From assembly GCA_905250075.1 (NCBI GenBank), contig CAJNOP010000003.1, positions 3,142,833 through 3,206,832 on the forward strand: a stretch of 64,000 bases of DNA. Direction: 5' to 3'. The DNA is from Rotaria sp. Silwood1. Taxonomy: Eukaryota; Rotifera; Eurotatoria; Philodinida; Philodinidae. Both the position numbers and the translations under genes were made by a program. Below the pieces are notes generated by a model. It saw only the letters and a list, made by a program, of their open reading frames with translations, ran no database searches and had not been told where the DNA came from. Shown here one piece after another: positions 1 through 11,589 of the stretch. Position 1 is the first letter of the stretch, and every line of letters begins with the position of its first letter.

Positions 1-349
1 CAATATAAATTTTTGATAACAACGTAGTAACATGGGAAATATATTGTCGAAATCTACAGAAAAAGAAAGATGTTGTTGTTGGATCGATACTAAAACCAAA
101 GGCCAACATATGAAAAAAAATCACAATATTAACAATGAATAAATTAATAATCGATGAAGCAAGAATATAACATGAACATGAATTTTGAAGATAAACTCGT
201 TGAGTTAAAATTAAGATATTGAGAATTGATCCAATATTTCCAAGACTAAAAATAATTGGATATAAATAACGACCCATATTCACTTGAATAAGATTGAGTG
301 TAACGATGATCTGGTCTGCTGATGCAGTTGTTTCAGTTATGTTCGACAT
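1..349 (-). CDS. 7TM receptor, rhodopsin-like GPCR family, N-terminal fragment
   Basis: The reading frame opens at an ATG at 349 and runs without a stop to the window edge (116 codons), so the gene continues outside. The predicted N-terminus MSNITETTASA carries an N-glycosylation sequon (NIT) and is extracellular. A first membrane helix lies at about residues 30-50 and holds a GNIGSILNIL motif, the usual TM1 'GN' signature. TM2 lies at about 60-82. A Cys follows (..FFFCRF..) where the conserved disulfide Cys before TM3 is expected. The style resembles the large families of divergent peptide-receptor-like GPCRs I associate with rotifers. The ligand is unknown. The single-exon start and family-level call are seen in the sequence; membership in a peptide-receptor group is inference. 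Confidence 0.7.
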   Translation of the reverse strand, partial: MSNITETTASADQIIVTLNLIQVNMGRYLYPIIFSLGNIGSILNILILTQRVYLQNSCSCYILASSIINLFIVNIVIFFHMLAFGFSIDPTTTSFFFCRFRQYISHVTTLLSKIYI

Positions 350-3260
350 GCTATTCTAAAACTCTATTGAGAAAAATGACATGAATAAATTTCAAATGAA
401 TATTCATATATAAAGAGTCTTTAATAATGCTGCTGAACATTTCTTCTCAATCTTTTCTTTTCTAAATAGAGCATGTAATAGATCATGAAAACAGCCCAAC
501 ATTTTATTCATCTTTCAAAAGAATCTCACGTATGAATTAACAAAACATACAGAGAATCTAACTTAACATAAAATTTTTAAATTGCTATTTTACATATTGA
601 AACAATAAAAGTAAGGCATCTAAAAAAAATATAGAGCTCACACAATCAAACAACAAGCATAAAATATTTTGTTCTTCTTCTGCATTTTGTTCTATTTTCT
701 CATGGTTATTCTAGTTCTTTGAAAAATGCATGAAGTCAATTAAGAAACAATACAAATATTTAAGATGAAATGATTCACTTTAAGGATATATTTTAAAAGT
801 GATGGTATGGTATGAACTCTTTTCGTGTTTATATAGCTTTTTGTTATGAAAAACAAGTTACTTTTCTATGTGTTAAGTAATCACGATGTAAATTAAGAAG
901 ATAAAAATTGGTTCTTACAATTATTATTTTATCTTTATATATAACGCTAATTGTCACGAAGTGTTAGTGGAAAAAGCAAGTCATGTATAAAAATACCTCG
1001 AATGATCATTCTCAATTGATTGAAAAATATGAGATTTAAAAATTATGAACAATTATCTAAGATAAGAATACTTCTTCATAATGCAACCTTTTTTTGGACA
1101 GGTTGAGAAAATGTTGTCATATTTTTATCGAAATATATTGAGATATCTGTCATTTCTACTACCATAGTTCTTTTAAATAAAGATTGAATAAGTATACATA
1201 ATGACAATTGATATTACTTCTTTTTGTAAACAAAAATTATAGATATTTGAATGAGGTTTTTAATACAAATTTCTAATAAACTTTGCTTCGAAGAGATGTG
1301 CCACAAGTTTTTCGGCAAAACATTTAACTGCTTTTCACGGATCTAAATTCATTGAAAACTGAGTTTTACACTCTCTCAAAATATATGCTTAGAATTTTTC
1401 TATAACTTTTGACTATTGAGCAATAAGTAAATTTTGACAGGAGTCAAAAGAATTTTCTGAAAAGTTGAAACTCTTGTCTCTTCCTGTAGAAATCAAATAA
1501 GTTCTAAAAATATATAGTATTTCAGCGTTGCCTCTACTCTATTAAATGACTCCAGAATGCAGAGTTATGATTAATCCATTAAAAAATGGCAGAACTATGA
1601 CGCGAAGGATCATTTTGTGTTGAAAAAGTGGAAATCGGAAAAACAACCATTTTTCTTACGATGAACTTTTTAAAAGTCGTTACTGCACTTCAACAGATTG
1701 TAAAAAATGTTATTCAAAAATACTGACTTGTAGAGATTTATTTTCTGTATGTACTAATATGTTCGATAAAGTTTTGTAACATGGCTGGAATATTGTCTCA
1801 TTTGAGATTTTTTCTTCAAAAAGATTTTTCAGCCTTTTCGAAGTTCACTCAGAGCTCAATAGTCAAAAGTCGTGGAAAAGTATATAGCATATATTGAGAA
1901 ACAGCATAAAAGTCTAGTATTAATAGAGTTCTCACTCTTGACTAATGCATTTAAAGATGCGAGAAATAGTCAAATATTTTGTCGAGAAACTTTTGATTCA
2001 CATTTAACTTTCTCCATTTTTATTCTTTCTTATTGTGAGATTACTTTTTTTTCTTGCTATAGGTATTTTCTTTGTCACAATGTAGTACGTATTTTTAAAT
2101 TTTCAAACTTTTGTTTAAATCATTTAACGTAAAATTATTATTTAGAAATTTATATTTTAGATTCGAAAGAATTATCTGAAATTTTTCAATTTACTTTTGC
2201 TTTAAGTTAGTAATAAGTCTAATCTATTTAATTCTAAGATTAAATAATTTTTAATTTTCTTCTCAGAGTAGAAAATAGATCATGTGTTCCACATCTCGAT
2301 TTATTGACTCATCGAGAATAGATATTTGTTTTCTTGATTATTTTATTTTTATGTTTTATATTCAAATCAGATGCAATCAAAACAACAATACCTTAGGATT
2401 TTTACAATAAAACATTTGATATTGTTCATTGATTGACTTAGATTTTAACAGTTTGTATTATATCATTAGCTGCTCTGAAATTTACTGGATCTTGTTGAAT
2501 GTGAAAGCAAGTTTTCTATAAATAACTTTTTAATATAATTCAATGTATACGGCGTTGTTGAGAGGAATCTATCAGGACTTTATGAAATATTTGACTTTAT
2601 CTATTGTATTGTATGACAGTTGAATAAAGTAACTACAATGGAAACAGTAGACACGTAATCAGATAAACACCTACGTGGATAAGTCTCATGATTAGTATTT
2701 TATATCATGTAGATTTCTCATTAATTCTGCTTTGTTGTCGATTGACACGTATTCAATTCATATAGACTCGAACATTACTATGTCATAGGACATATAAAAA
2801 TTTTTGAATAGTAAAAGAACGAAAGTTAATCATTATAATTTGCATAGAAAATCGGGCAAAATGATATTTTTATTATTATTTGTCGTAAAATATCATAGAA
2901 ATAAATGTTATTTATGTATATCGATCTACGTAATTATGATAAATTTTTTTTTAAATGAAAAGAAAAAGAGGATGCTTTATTCCAGTATCATGATAATGAT
3001 AAGGTTATTTGGAAATACTGCATATAAAATCTGCATCATACAGTACCTTTTGAGCTTATTTATATTTAAAATATTGAAATGTTGTTCTGGGTTCCTAGTT
3101 AATGACAGATCAAGAAAAATATGGTTTTTCTTTACAAAGATAAGCTTATTATCTAGAAAATGTATCTTAAAGGCAGTCTTTGAAGATTAAATTCGAGTAT
3201 TCTTTATGTGCCACTTTCTTTTTTCACTAGAAGACATAAACTACAAAAATTAATTGTAAC

Positions 3261-3464
3261 TGAGCCTGTTCACTCAAAAACGTTATTCCGTCACGCTTTG
3301 TTTGTTTCATTACGTACAAACGACTTAATGTTTAAGATCAAATGTTTTTGCAGTTTTGGACAAAAACTTGTGCTTTTCAAAATGAGAAATTGAAAAGCTG
3401 TCCACGAATTCTGATTCACCATGAACAAAGCGTGACGAAATAACACCTTCCGTGGACAGGCTCA
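3261..3464. repeat. Hairpin-type inverted repeat (MITE-like)
   Basis: Arms of about 43 bp at 3261-3304 and 3421-3464 are near-perfect inverted copies. Both outer ends read TGAGCCTGT and both arms end near CGTCACGCTTTGTT. The 116-bp loop has no coding potential. I could not find a clear target duplication, so the superfamily is open. Confidence 0.65.
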
Positions 3465-3621
3465 ACTCGTATCATTTTTTGCATGATTTAGCCATCTAGA
3501 AGAATGATGAAACATATGCACTAAAAAGAAACATTCAAAAGTAATTATATGATCAAATAAATCTTAACTACAATCAAAACAATACTGATATCGACTATTC
3601 GAACGAATATTCGAATATATA

Positions 3622-3833
3622 CACCTCTGGACAAAAGTCTTTCCCACCCCCTCCTTTTTCAACAAAGTTTTTTCTACTATTATAAAGACAAAACATGGTG
3701 TTGTTCGGATCGATTATAGTTTATCAAGGCTTCTCTTTGAAATGGCCCGAACAACACCTTGAGCTCTCCTTATAAAAGTAGAGAAAACTTTGTTGAGAAA
3801 GGAGAGGGTGGGAAAGACTCTCGCTCAGGGATT
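3622..3833. mobile_element. Tc1/mariner-type MITE flanked by TA
   Basis: Both sides are flanked by TA (3620-3621 and 3834-3835), the target duplication of Tc1/mariner elements. The left end begins CACCTCTGGACAAAAGTC. Arms of about 48 bp (..TCTTTCCCACCC..TCAACAAAGTTTT..) are inverted copies, followed by inner inverted segments around GTGTTGTTCGG. There is no transposase, so the element is non-autonomous. Its end resembles that of the larger element at 15392-16002. Confidence 0.65.
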
Positions 3834-5331
3834 TATTTCAGATCTGATTTGGCTCAATATAATCAAGTGACTGTTTTTAAACAATTTTATAAATAGTAAT
3901 ACGAAAAGAATCGAGATATTGATCGCAGATGGTATATGCATCATATTATATGGGAAAATATAATGGTTTCAGCCTTATTTCAGTTTTAATAAAGATTTTG
4001 AAAAGTAATTAAAAATTAAAGCAGTATTAATCGTTTACAAAGCCCATATTAAAATACTTCTCATTTGTTGTATATCATTGTCTAGTTGTGTTTCGTTTAA
4101 CAAATTTGTTTTTAGGATTTCAACTTTGTCAAAAAAATCACAATGCAAACTTTACTACTAGTAATATAATAATACAGTGAAATACGACAAGAAATATTAT
4201 ATCAATTGATAGTCAATCAACAAATGAATACATGAACAACTTTTATTTGACTAAAAGTACAATGGCAAGGACTTGTTGAACCCTATATTCATCAATCGAC
4301 ACACGCTAGTACGCTATTCAACTATGATAGTAATGTTGTTACATGAGCTATATGATAGGGATGTATTCAGTTATCAGCATGATTGCTTTTTTTTTTAATT
4401 ATGTAATTCAATATAAAGTCTCTTCTCACTTGAATAATCAATTGATTTAATTTATTTGAAATGTTAATTAATAAAATTTGGAAACACTTTTGAAATATCA
4501 TTCTCTTTGATCGGTATATTTACTATTATAATAGATTCATATTGTTATTATGTAGAACACGTATCTGCTTATGCTCGTTTCTTGTTTCTTTTTTGCTAAT
4601 AATGAAACAGAAAAACAACACTGTAATAGTGTTCGATAAAATACTGCGTTTTCATCTTGCATTCTACTATTACAACAGAAAAAGAAAAATAGCAAAGAAT
4701 ACACAGATACGTGTCATACATAGTAAAACATATGATTTTATTATGAAGAGTAAATGAACTGACGAAGGAAAAAAATATTTTCAAGAAGTTTTCAAATTTT
4801 ATTAATTAATTCAGCATTGAAGTAAGACAAGACTATATTTAATTAAATAATACAAGACATTTAATAACATGAATGTTTGCAGGATTAGAGTTTCAAAACG
4901 CTATTTTTAGTATAAGAATCAACGCATGAATTGTCATAATAGTCATGCATTACTAAAATATTACAAAAGTGTTTTCTTTGAAAAAGATATAAGCCAAATG
5001 ATAAGAACGTATTAGAAAAGGTCAATAAGAAACCATTTTCTTGTCATTTGACAATGTAACTTGAGGAGAAACTTCGTCTTTCTTGTCTTATTGCATTAAT
5101 ATAATTAACATTCGAAAAGAAAAATATCTTCGGGAAATATTATAAAAAATTTAAATGAACAATTCGCCTGTCATAAAATTATTATTTCTATTGTAAAAGA
5201 TGTAATTTTCTTTGATCAACATTTTCATATTTTTCTTCTTTTCTCATGAGAAACAAAATATCTATAATTATGAATGCATAATTCATAAGCCTATGATTAA
5301 CTTTATTAATCAAGAAGAAAGATGAAAAATT

Positions 5332-6234
5332 TCATTTGGTTTCTAACAATTTAGATATTGGTAAACCATTTTGAAATTCATTGAAAAGTTTTTCATAAGC
5401 TTGTTGTAACATCATAGTATTGATTTCAAATTCATTTTGACGTTCAATAAATAATGCTTCAACTTCATGCACAATGTTTGACATTTGTTGTGATAATTCA
5501 GAAAAAAATTTGAAACGTTCATCATCAGTTGATAATATTGCATATCGTCCAATGTTAGCAAGCCGATCGAGTATATATCGATCTAATACATCTGAATAGA
5601 TACTTGATAATTGATAAAGATAATAAGCATTATTTTCAATGCTATATAAGAGTGAAATAAAACGAAGAATTTCATCATCATCATTATTAGATAAATTAAA
5701 TTTTTCTTGAATATCAACATTAATAATTAATTGAACAATTTGTTCATATTGTTTTTTCATTTGTTGAATTATTATACAAAGCTCTTCAAAAATATTTTTC
5801 GAATTAAAACCTTTGTAGAGTATTAAATCAGTTTTATTTGAAAAGTAATTATTAAATTTTAATGATAAATTGGTTGTATATTGTTTGATTTCGTTTAAAA
5901 AATTCAAAAGATTACTGAATTGATCTATAGTTTTACTGAGTAAAATTTTATTTTCATTTGAGATACGAGCAATATTATTGAGCGTAGTAGGTAGCATTAT
6001 TTGAGTCATTCTAGATGACCTTGCCGTAATAAGTTTTAATATTGTTTTGATATGATTTGGAATTCGTTTAACAGCGAGTTGAATATGATACATTGTTGAA
6101 TAAACATCCGAGAATATTTTATGCATGTCTGAGCTAATCTGCAGTAATGTCGTACGATATGATTGAGGATAACGAATATAATTAAATTTAGAACCTGAAG
6201 AAACATTAAATGGAAAGTCTCTTTCACTAGCCAT
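5332..6234 (-). CDS. Unrecognised all-helical protein, 300 aa
   Basis: Uninterrupted frame from ATG at 6234 (MASERDFPF..) to a stop at 5332. The protein looks almost wholly alpha-helical and amphipathic: long stretches with hydrophobic residues in heptad-like spacing, few Gly/Pro after residue 60, and acidic clusters (NNDDDE) near the middle. I see no catalytic motif, zinc site or membrane anchor. The same frame is open upstream to an ATG at 6357, which would add a very hydrophobic, signal-peptide-like leader (MFVFFCFYLFLF). That leader is poly-T-derived and lies between a good donor (CCC|GTAAGTGG at about 6374) and a good acceptor (CTCAATAG near 6318). I therefore read it as a 5' UTR intron and prefer the inner start. 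If the leader is real, the product would be secreted. I do not recognise the family. Confidence 0.6.
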   Translation of the reverse strand: MASERDFPFNVSSGSKFNYIRYPQSYRTTLLQISSDMHKIFSDVYSTMYHIQLAVKRIPNHIKTILKLITARSSRMTQIMLPTTLNNIARISNENKILLSKTIDQFSNLLNFLNEIKQYTTNLSLKFNNYFSNKTDLILYKGFNSKNIFEELCIIIQQMKKQYEQIVQLIINVDIQEKFNLSNNDDDEILRFISLLYSIENNAYYLYQLSSIYSDVLDRYILDRLANIGRYAILSTDDERFKFFSELSQQMSNIVHEVEALFIERQNEFEINTMMLQQAYEKLFNEFQNGLPISKLLETK

Positions 6235-8751
6235 AATTACCAGAACTGATTGAAGATGAACAACAATAATAGTGTTGGTTATCAGTTCTTTTGGTAACAA
6301 TAAACTATCCAATTCTATTGAGAATAAAAATAAATAAAAACAAAAAAAAACAAACATAAATGATTACCACTTACGGGATTTTAATTGAACATCTTTTATA
6401 TCGTTTGCTAGAACTATTTTATTTAGAGTAGTGATAATTAGCAGAATATATGAAATATAACAAAAGCCTAAACAACATTCATAAAAAGAAATATTTAATA
6501 ATTGATAGATCCTAACCTGGATACATTATGCTATATATTACGAAAAATACAAAGAAATCCGAAGAACTTCTATATTCTTATACGTAAAAATAAACTCTGT
6601 TCGCTTCCTTTCTTGATGGCACGTTTTTAAATAGTTTTTTAAGTCGTTTTCGTCGATAAATAATTGTGAAAAATAACAGCTGGTATATCTTTTGTTTTTT
6701 GAAGGATCAGAAAAATATTTTTGTTTTATCGTCGAGAATATTCGTAGAAAATGAAAATAATATTTATTATATTTCGAACGCTACAAAACATCAAATTCAT
6801 CAATTTTATAGTTGATGAGTATTTTGGAAGAAAAACATATGATAACTGTTTGTGTTGGGTGAGTCACAAGGATTGCAACATTGTATGTTTTGCAAATATT
6901 TCAGCACAAACCTCATAGCATTGAATTGTCTTTTTTCGGGATGTATTATCAATGTTTCTACAAGAATGACAATAAAAAAATTCAACTGAACTATTTTAAT
7001 AACTTTTTTTATAAGGTTAAAATATACACACTAATCGTTAAATGTTCTATTGTTTTGAGAGCAAAAAATAAGAATACAATTTTAAAAAAAAATCAAATAA
7101 AATAATATAAAAATCATGAATGTTCATTGGAAATATAATTCCCATTATGTTGTTCAATGGTACGAAATCTTTGAAGAAAACAATCGATTACCTCGCGAAT
7201 ATAACTCGAATAAATTTTTTAACACATGTTATTTATTTATTTCTTCAAATTTTCTCATATTTTGACCTATTGATAATCAATGGCCTGATTGACATGATCT
7301 CATGTAGAATAATTTAATGAGTTTTCTCCCCATGCCTTAGAAGGTCAGCAACCTTTAGGAGTGGTACTGGAGATTTTTGTAGTTTTCTTGTCATTATTAT
7401 AATGAAAAAAATAACTCCATTACACAGATGTTCATCTTTTATCATTTAAAAAATTCATCAATGTAATACAAAGGAATCTTTTATGCAAGCGTTTTTAAGA
7501 ATTCCATAACGTGCATTAAAATGCAAATGATTTAATACTTTATGATTTATTGATGGTGACATCGTATGCAATGCAACATTTGTCAGAAAAATATCCAATT
7601 CTGTTATACTATATTACCGACTTCTAAGCTAATCAATTTTGTTTGACAGACAAAGCAATGTCTAAACCACAAATTTTGTATCATATACTTTTTGCCAAAA
7701 CAAGCCGAAGAATGAGGAAAAGCCTAAAATCAAACACCTTCAAAAAATCCTTTCAACTTTACTCTCAAACAAAAACATTTTTTATGTTCCATTAATTTTC
7801 TTTATATCAGCAAGGAAATGAAAGAACACGGTTAATGACCATTTTTGTAGCGTATAGCGTGCTCTATACAATAGTGCATTGAATAGTAAATTTGCTCTTG
7901 ATTTTTATGCTGTAATAACTTTTTTCTAAAACCGTTCAATATGTTGATTGTTCTTAGTATCTGGCTGTTTTTCAATGAGAAAAGAACGATTCTTTTGGCT
8001 CACTTTCTCTGCTAAATGTCTATAATCTGAAATATTTAATTTCTGGAAATCATGGCCGATGTTCGTGCAAACTAATAATTCTTAGAAAAGACGGTGTTCT
8101 ACCAAAACTTCCATTGTTCAAACTTTTTTCATTCAAGAGTCAAGAACAGATACAAAAAGTTTTCATCAGAGCTGATACAAATAATTGTTGATGTCCTGCA
8201 TTTTGATATATTTTTTGTTTAAACTTGATTCATTCATATAACTTAAAATAATTAAGACATTGCTCTTTCTTCTTTTAATATAAACACACGTTTGACTTTC
8301 ACATCTTCCTTCAATTTTATTCTTGTAACAAAAATTATAAAAAAACCATTCAATAGGGATTTTTCATTGCCATTCCTGTAGCGAATTTGATGCTGTATCT
8401 TTAGAAAAAAAGCTTTAGCGTTATAGAATTTGTTTGCGTTCAGATCTTTGAAAAGTATCTAATGTTGCAATTATTTTGACTCACCTGATATATATTTTAT
8501 ACATAGGGAATTGTGAATCGATATTTTCATAGAATCGAACGTATATCGAACTAGGCACATGTCAAAAATTTCGGATACGAGGCCGAGCATGAGAAGAACC
8601 TACAATACCTCTTTATATAAAATTCTAACTCGATCAATGAAGTCAAAAAAAAAAAGTTCATCAATAATGGAATTCATAGAAAGATAAATATTGAATTATT
8701 ATTCAAATTTTGAATAAATAAATAAAAAATATTTTTCCTTTTTTTCTTTTT
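6235..8751. other. Gene-free AT-rich spacer
   Basis: About 2.5 kb. The region near 6318-6374 probably holds a 5' UTR intron of the minus-strand gene ending at 5332. Short frames at 6881-7105 and 7120-7317 are F/I/N/K-rich with no supporting splice sites or motifs. I see nothing else. Confidence 0.5.
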
Positions 8752-11284
8752 CTACATAAAATCAAGATTTGATTTAAAAAGATTTCGTTTTTTATCTTGC
8801 CGATGTTCATTTAAATTTAACAATTGTTTAACTTCATCGGTTACTAACATTTTATAATCCCATATTTCATGTGGTCCTGTTTGCGCCGGGATTGGTTTAC
8901 GTCTTAATCGTTCTGTTGTTTGATTTGCATTGAAAGAACTTGTTGAATTCATTTCATTTGTAGGTGACTGTATTAATTTTGGAAGATGCATTGTTGTTGG
9001 TAACGGTTCAATTGTATTTTGAACTGTTAAAAATAATAATCTATCATACATTTCTAATAAACCTTGATGATATTTAAAATATGTTTCATTTAATTGTCTT
9101 AAACCATCAGCAATCTAATAAAATAAATAAAAAACTGAGCAAGAATAACTTCTTTTTAAGTTTTCTACCTGTTTTTGACTATTTAATGTTAATGGATAAA
9201 AAGTTCGATGAATAAGTAAATTAAACCAGTTTAATTTTTGTATACTGAATTTAATTGTTTCAACTTCCCATAAAAGTTCAATATTTTTTTTTCTTTCACG
9301 ATGTAATTGTTCAATAAGACGTGCACTATGAGTATCAGCATTATACCAACTTGTTATAACTTCAATTGGTAATGGTAATGTATTTATGTTTGGTTCACGA
9401 TGAATAATAATTAATTTACCATTTGTAGCTAATGATTTACGTAGTGTATTTATATATGACATTAATGGACTACTAAAAGTAAAATTTGTATTTTGACTTT
9501 CACTTGAAATATCTTGATTTGTTGACGAATTGTTTATTTGATGTAGACAATTCAGAAGAATTATTCGATCAAATGCATCTGTTGTTAATTGTTCTTTGAT
9601 TGCATCTGAATGAAAATTATTTTATTTACTGGAAAAGAATTCAATATAATTTTATAAATATGATTTTCAAATCAGAAGTTTTTTTAAGTTTTGTTTTTGC
9701 ATTAGTTTTAATAGGATCTATAATAGTTTGTAGACTTCGAGAGTTTTTTTAAAGAGTATATCTTTATAAGCTGTTGAATGATGATGGGAGATTTCGTAGT
9801 TTTTTTGAACAGTGAAAAATTATTGCTTAAGTGTTAGATTCCGAAAAACAGGAAACATTTCATTCAGATAGAATGTTCAGATCGAAATTCAATTTTTTAC
9901 TTGTACTCTATCAGAAATCTCGAATGATCACGAACACTTAAAGAATTTCTTTTAGTCTCATTGCATCGAACACAATACTTAACTATTATGACAATTTTCT
10001 CCCGATAATATAAATGATTACCTAAGATGGCAGAAATAAATATTAGTTAAAATGTCATCATCTGTTCTCTTTTTATTTTGTTTTCTTTTAATATGTTCTG
10101 TCTGAGTATTTTTCTTTTTATGTTAATATTTATATGACAATCGTCATAAAAAGACGAACGACTCAATGTAAGTTGATCCCATAAAATTCTTTTTGACTAG
10201 ACAAGTGTTAGAGCAGAAAGATAAATACGACAAAAAAGAAACAGAATAATATTTTAAAGATTAAGTTTTTCATAATAAACATTTTAAAACATATTTTGAA
10301 ATCGTAGAATTTTAAGATCAAAGAAATGAATAGTGCTGCTAGTAAATGACTTCGGTTGTAGTAGATATGTTTTTGAATCAATCAAAATTACATGTAGGAG
10401 TAAGTCATAAAATTTCAAAAGAAAATAACATTAACTGGTAGAATGAGTAAGTTGAATCTTGGAATCCTGTTGAATGACATAACACGTAGCAAATAAATTA
10501 CATCAATAATACATTAATTAAATAGTAATTTCGATGAAAAAATAGACATTGTATTCATTACTAATGCTTCTTAAAACTTATCGAAAAGTAATGATTTTAT
10601 TTCAATCTCAACACAATTCATCTTTTTTCTTTTTGAGTTTCTATTACATGTCTATTTTCATTTATTAAACAGTAATCTTTTCTTATAATCAATTACGGAT
10701 ACAGAAGATAATTTTTTTTCTTTTGTTTTTTTACGAATATCTCTATGCTATCTGTTGCAAGCAAAACATTTTGATAAAAACAAAAAAAACGAATTTATAT
10801 TTTTCATCCATTTTGATTAAATTTTTAAGTGAACTTAAATAATTTCTTTTTGACGAATAACCTTTTGATATATTCTCATATTTTATAAAGAAAACATTGT
10901 GTTGACGAATGAAATGAAAAAAAATTCCGATACACTTTGAATACAATATTCTTATTAATATTTATATCTTTACTTACCTTGATGTAATTTACAATCGATA
11001 AAATGTACCGGTTTAATAAGAAAAAGTCGTTCTTGTATAATTAATGCCCATTCAGATTCTTCCCCAACTATGCATAAACGATCACTACAATTAACTTCAG
11101 CATGTTTAGCCAAATAGAAACAAAATTCTCGTTCATATTGTTCACCAAATCGGCATTTGCTAACTCTAAATGTTCGTTCATTATTTACTATTGGTAAACC
11201 AACTCGAAAATTAATTTTTTGAAAATAACGTTCAGCAGCAATAGAAAAAGGTCGTGGGCTTTCAGGTGCTAGATACGATGTCAT
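8752..11284 (-). CDS. Class I SAM-dependent methyltransferase-like protein, 368 aa
   Basis: Three exons join in frame: 11284-10978, 9605-9169 and 9114-8752, with GT-AG introns of 1372 and 54 nt. The joined protein has the order of a Rossmann methyltransferase: a first strand and loop (DRLCIVGEESEWA, about 70-82), a second acidic strand (VHFIDCKL, about 93-100), a motif-IV-like strand (AFDRIILLNCLHQI, about 110-125), and a later strand with Gly turn (LATNGKLIIIHRE). A helical, Lys/Asn-rich C-terminal third follows. The glycine-rich motif I is degenerate (VGEESE in place of a GxGxG loop), so SAM binding and activity are uncertain. The substrate is unknown. The gene starts about 305 bp downstream of the receptor gene's stop, same strand. 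The fold call is moderate; exon joins are well supported by phase. Confidence 0.55.
9606..10977 (-). other. Large intron 1 of the methyltransferase-like gene
   Basis: 1372 nt bounded by a strong donor (AAG|GTAAGTAAAG) and an acceptor (TTTTCATTCAG|AT). It is AT-rich. I see no internal gene or clear repeat. Confidence 0.6.
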
Positions 11285-11446
11285 TCCTTTTTCGAATTTT
11301 TAAAACCGATAAGAATGAATGCAGTATGTTTTAAAAAAATTCAATTTTTTTTGCTGCTTTACCTCTCAAATAGAGCCCACATTGCTTTCTATTTTTTTCT
11401 TTCTTCTCTTACACTCTCTTTCTTCGTTCTTTTTCTTTCTCGACAG

Positions 11447-11476
<30 letters not shown>
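11447..11476. repeat. GAT trinucleotide microsatellite
   Basis: About ten GAT units in the 305-bp spacer between the methyltransferase-like start (11284) and the receptor stop (11590). The rest of this spacer is pyrimidine-rich on the plus strand and holds no gene; it must contain the methyltransferase promoter and the receptor 3' UTR. Confidence 0.85.
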
Positions 11477-11477
<1 letters not shown>

Positions 11478-11589
11478 CAACAAGTAACACACATTGTAAA
11501 TTCAGGATGTTATGAAAAAGAAAGGTAGGCGGAGAAGGACGAGACAAGTTTAATAGCTTGAAGCTATATGAAATTTATTTCATTTCTTT

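Larger units (their letters stand above)
350..5331. other. Gene-free AT-rich spacer
   Basis: About 5 kb between the receptor and the next gene. I see no exon chain with splice sites and no RNA gene. The short open frames at 1872-2132, 2804-3190 and 4542-4757 are AT-rich, rich in F/I/K/N, lack family motifs and begin mostly at non-ATG codons. Two short hairpin repeats (3261-3464 and 3622-3833) are annotated separately. Confidence 0.6.

Noticed and set aside
2804..3190. 128-codon frame in the first spacer
   Set aside because: Extreme I/F/K/L composition with no motif or splice support, as expected from AT-rich DNA.
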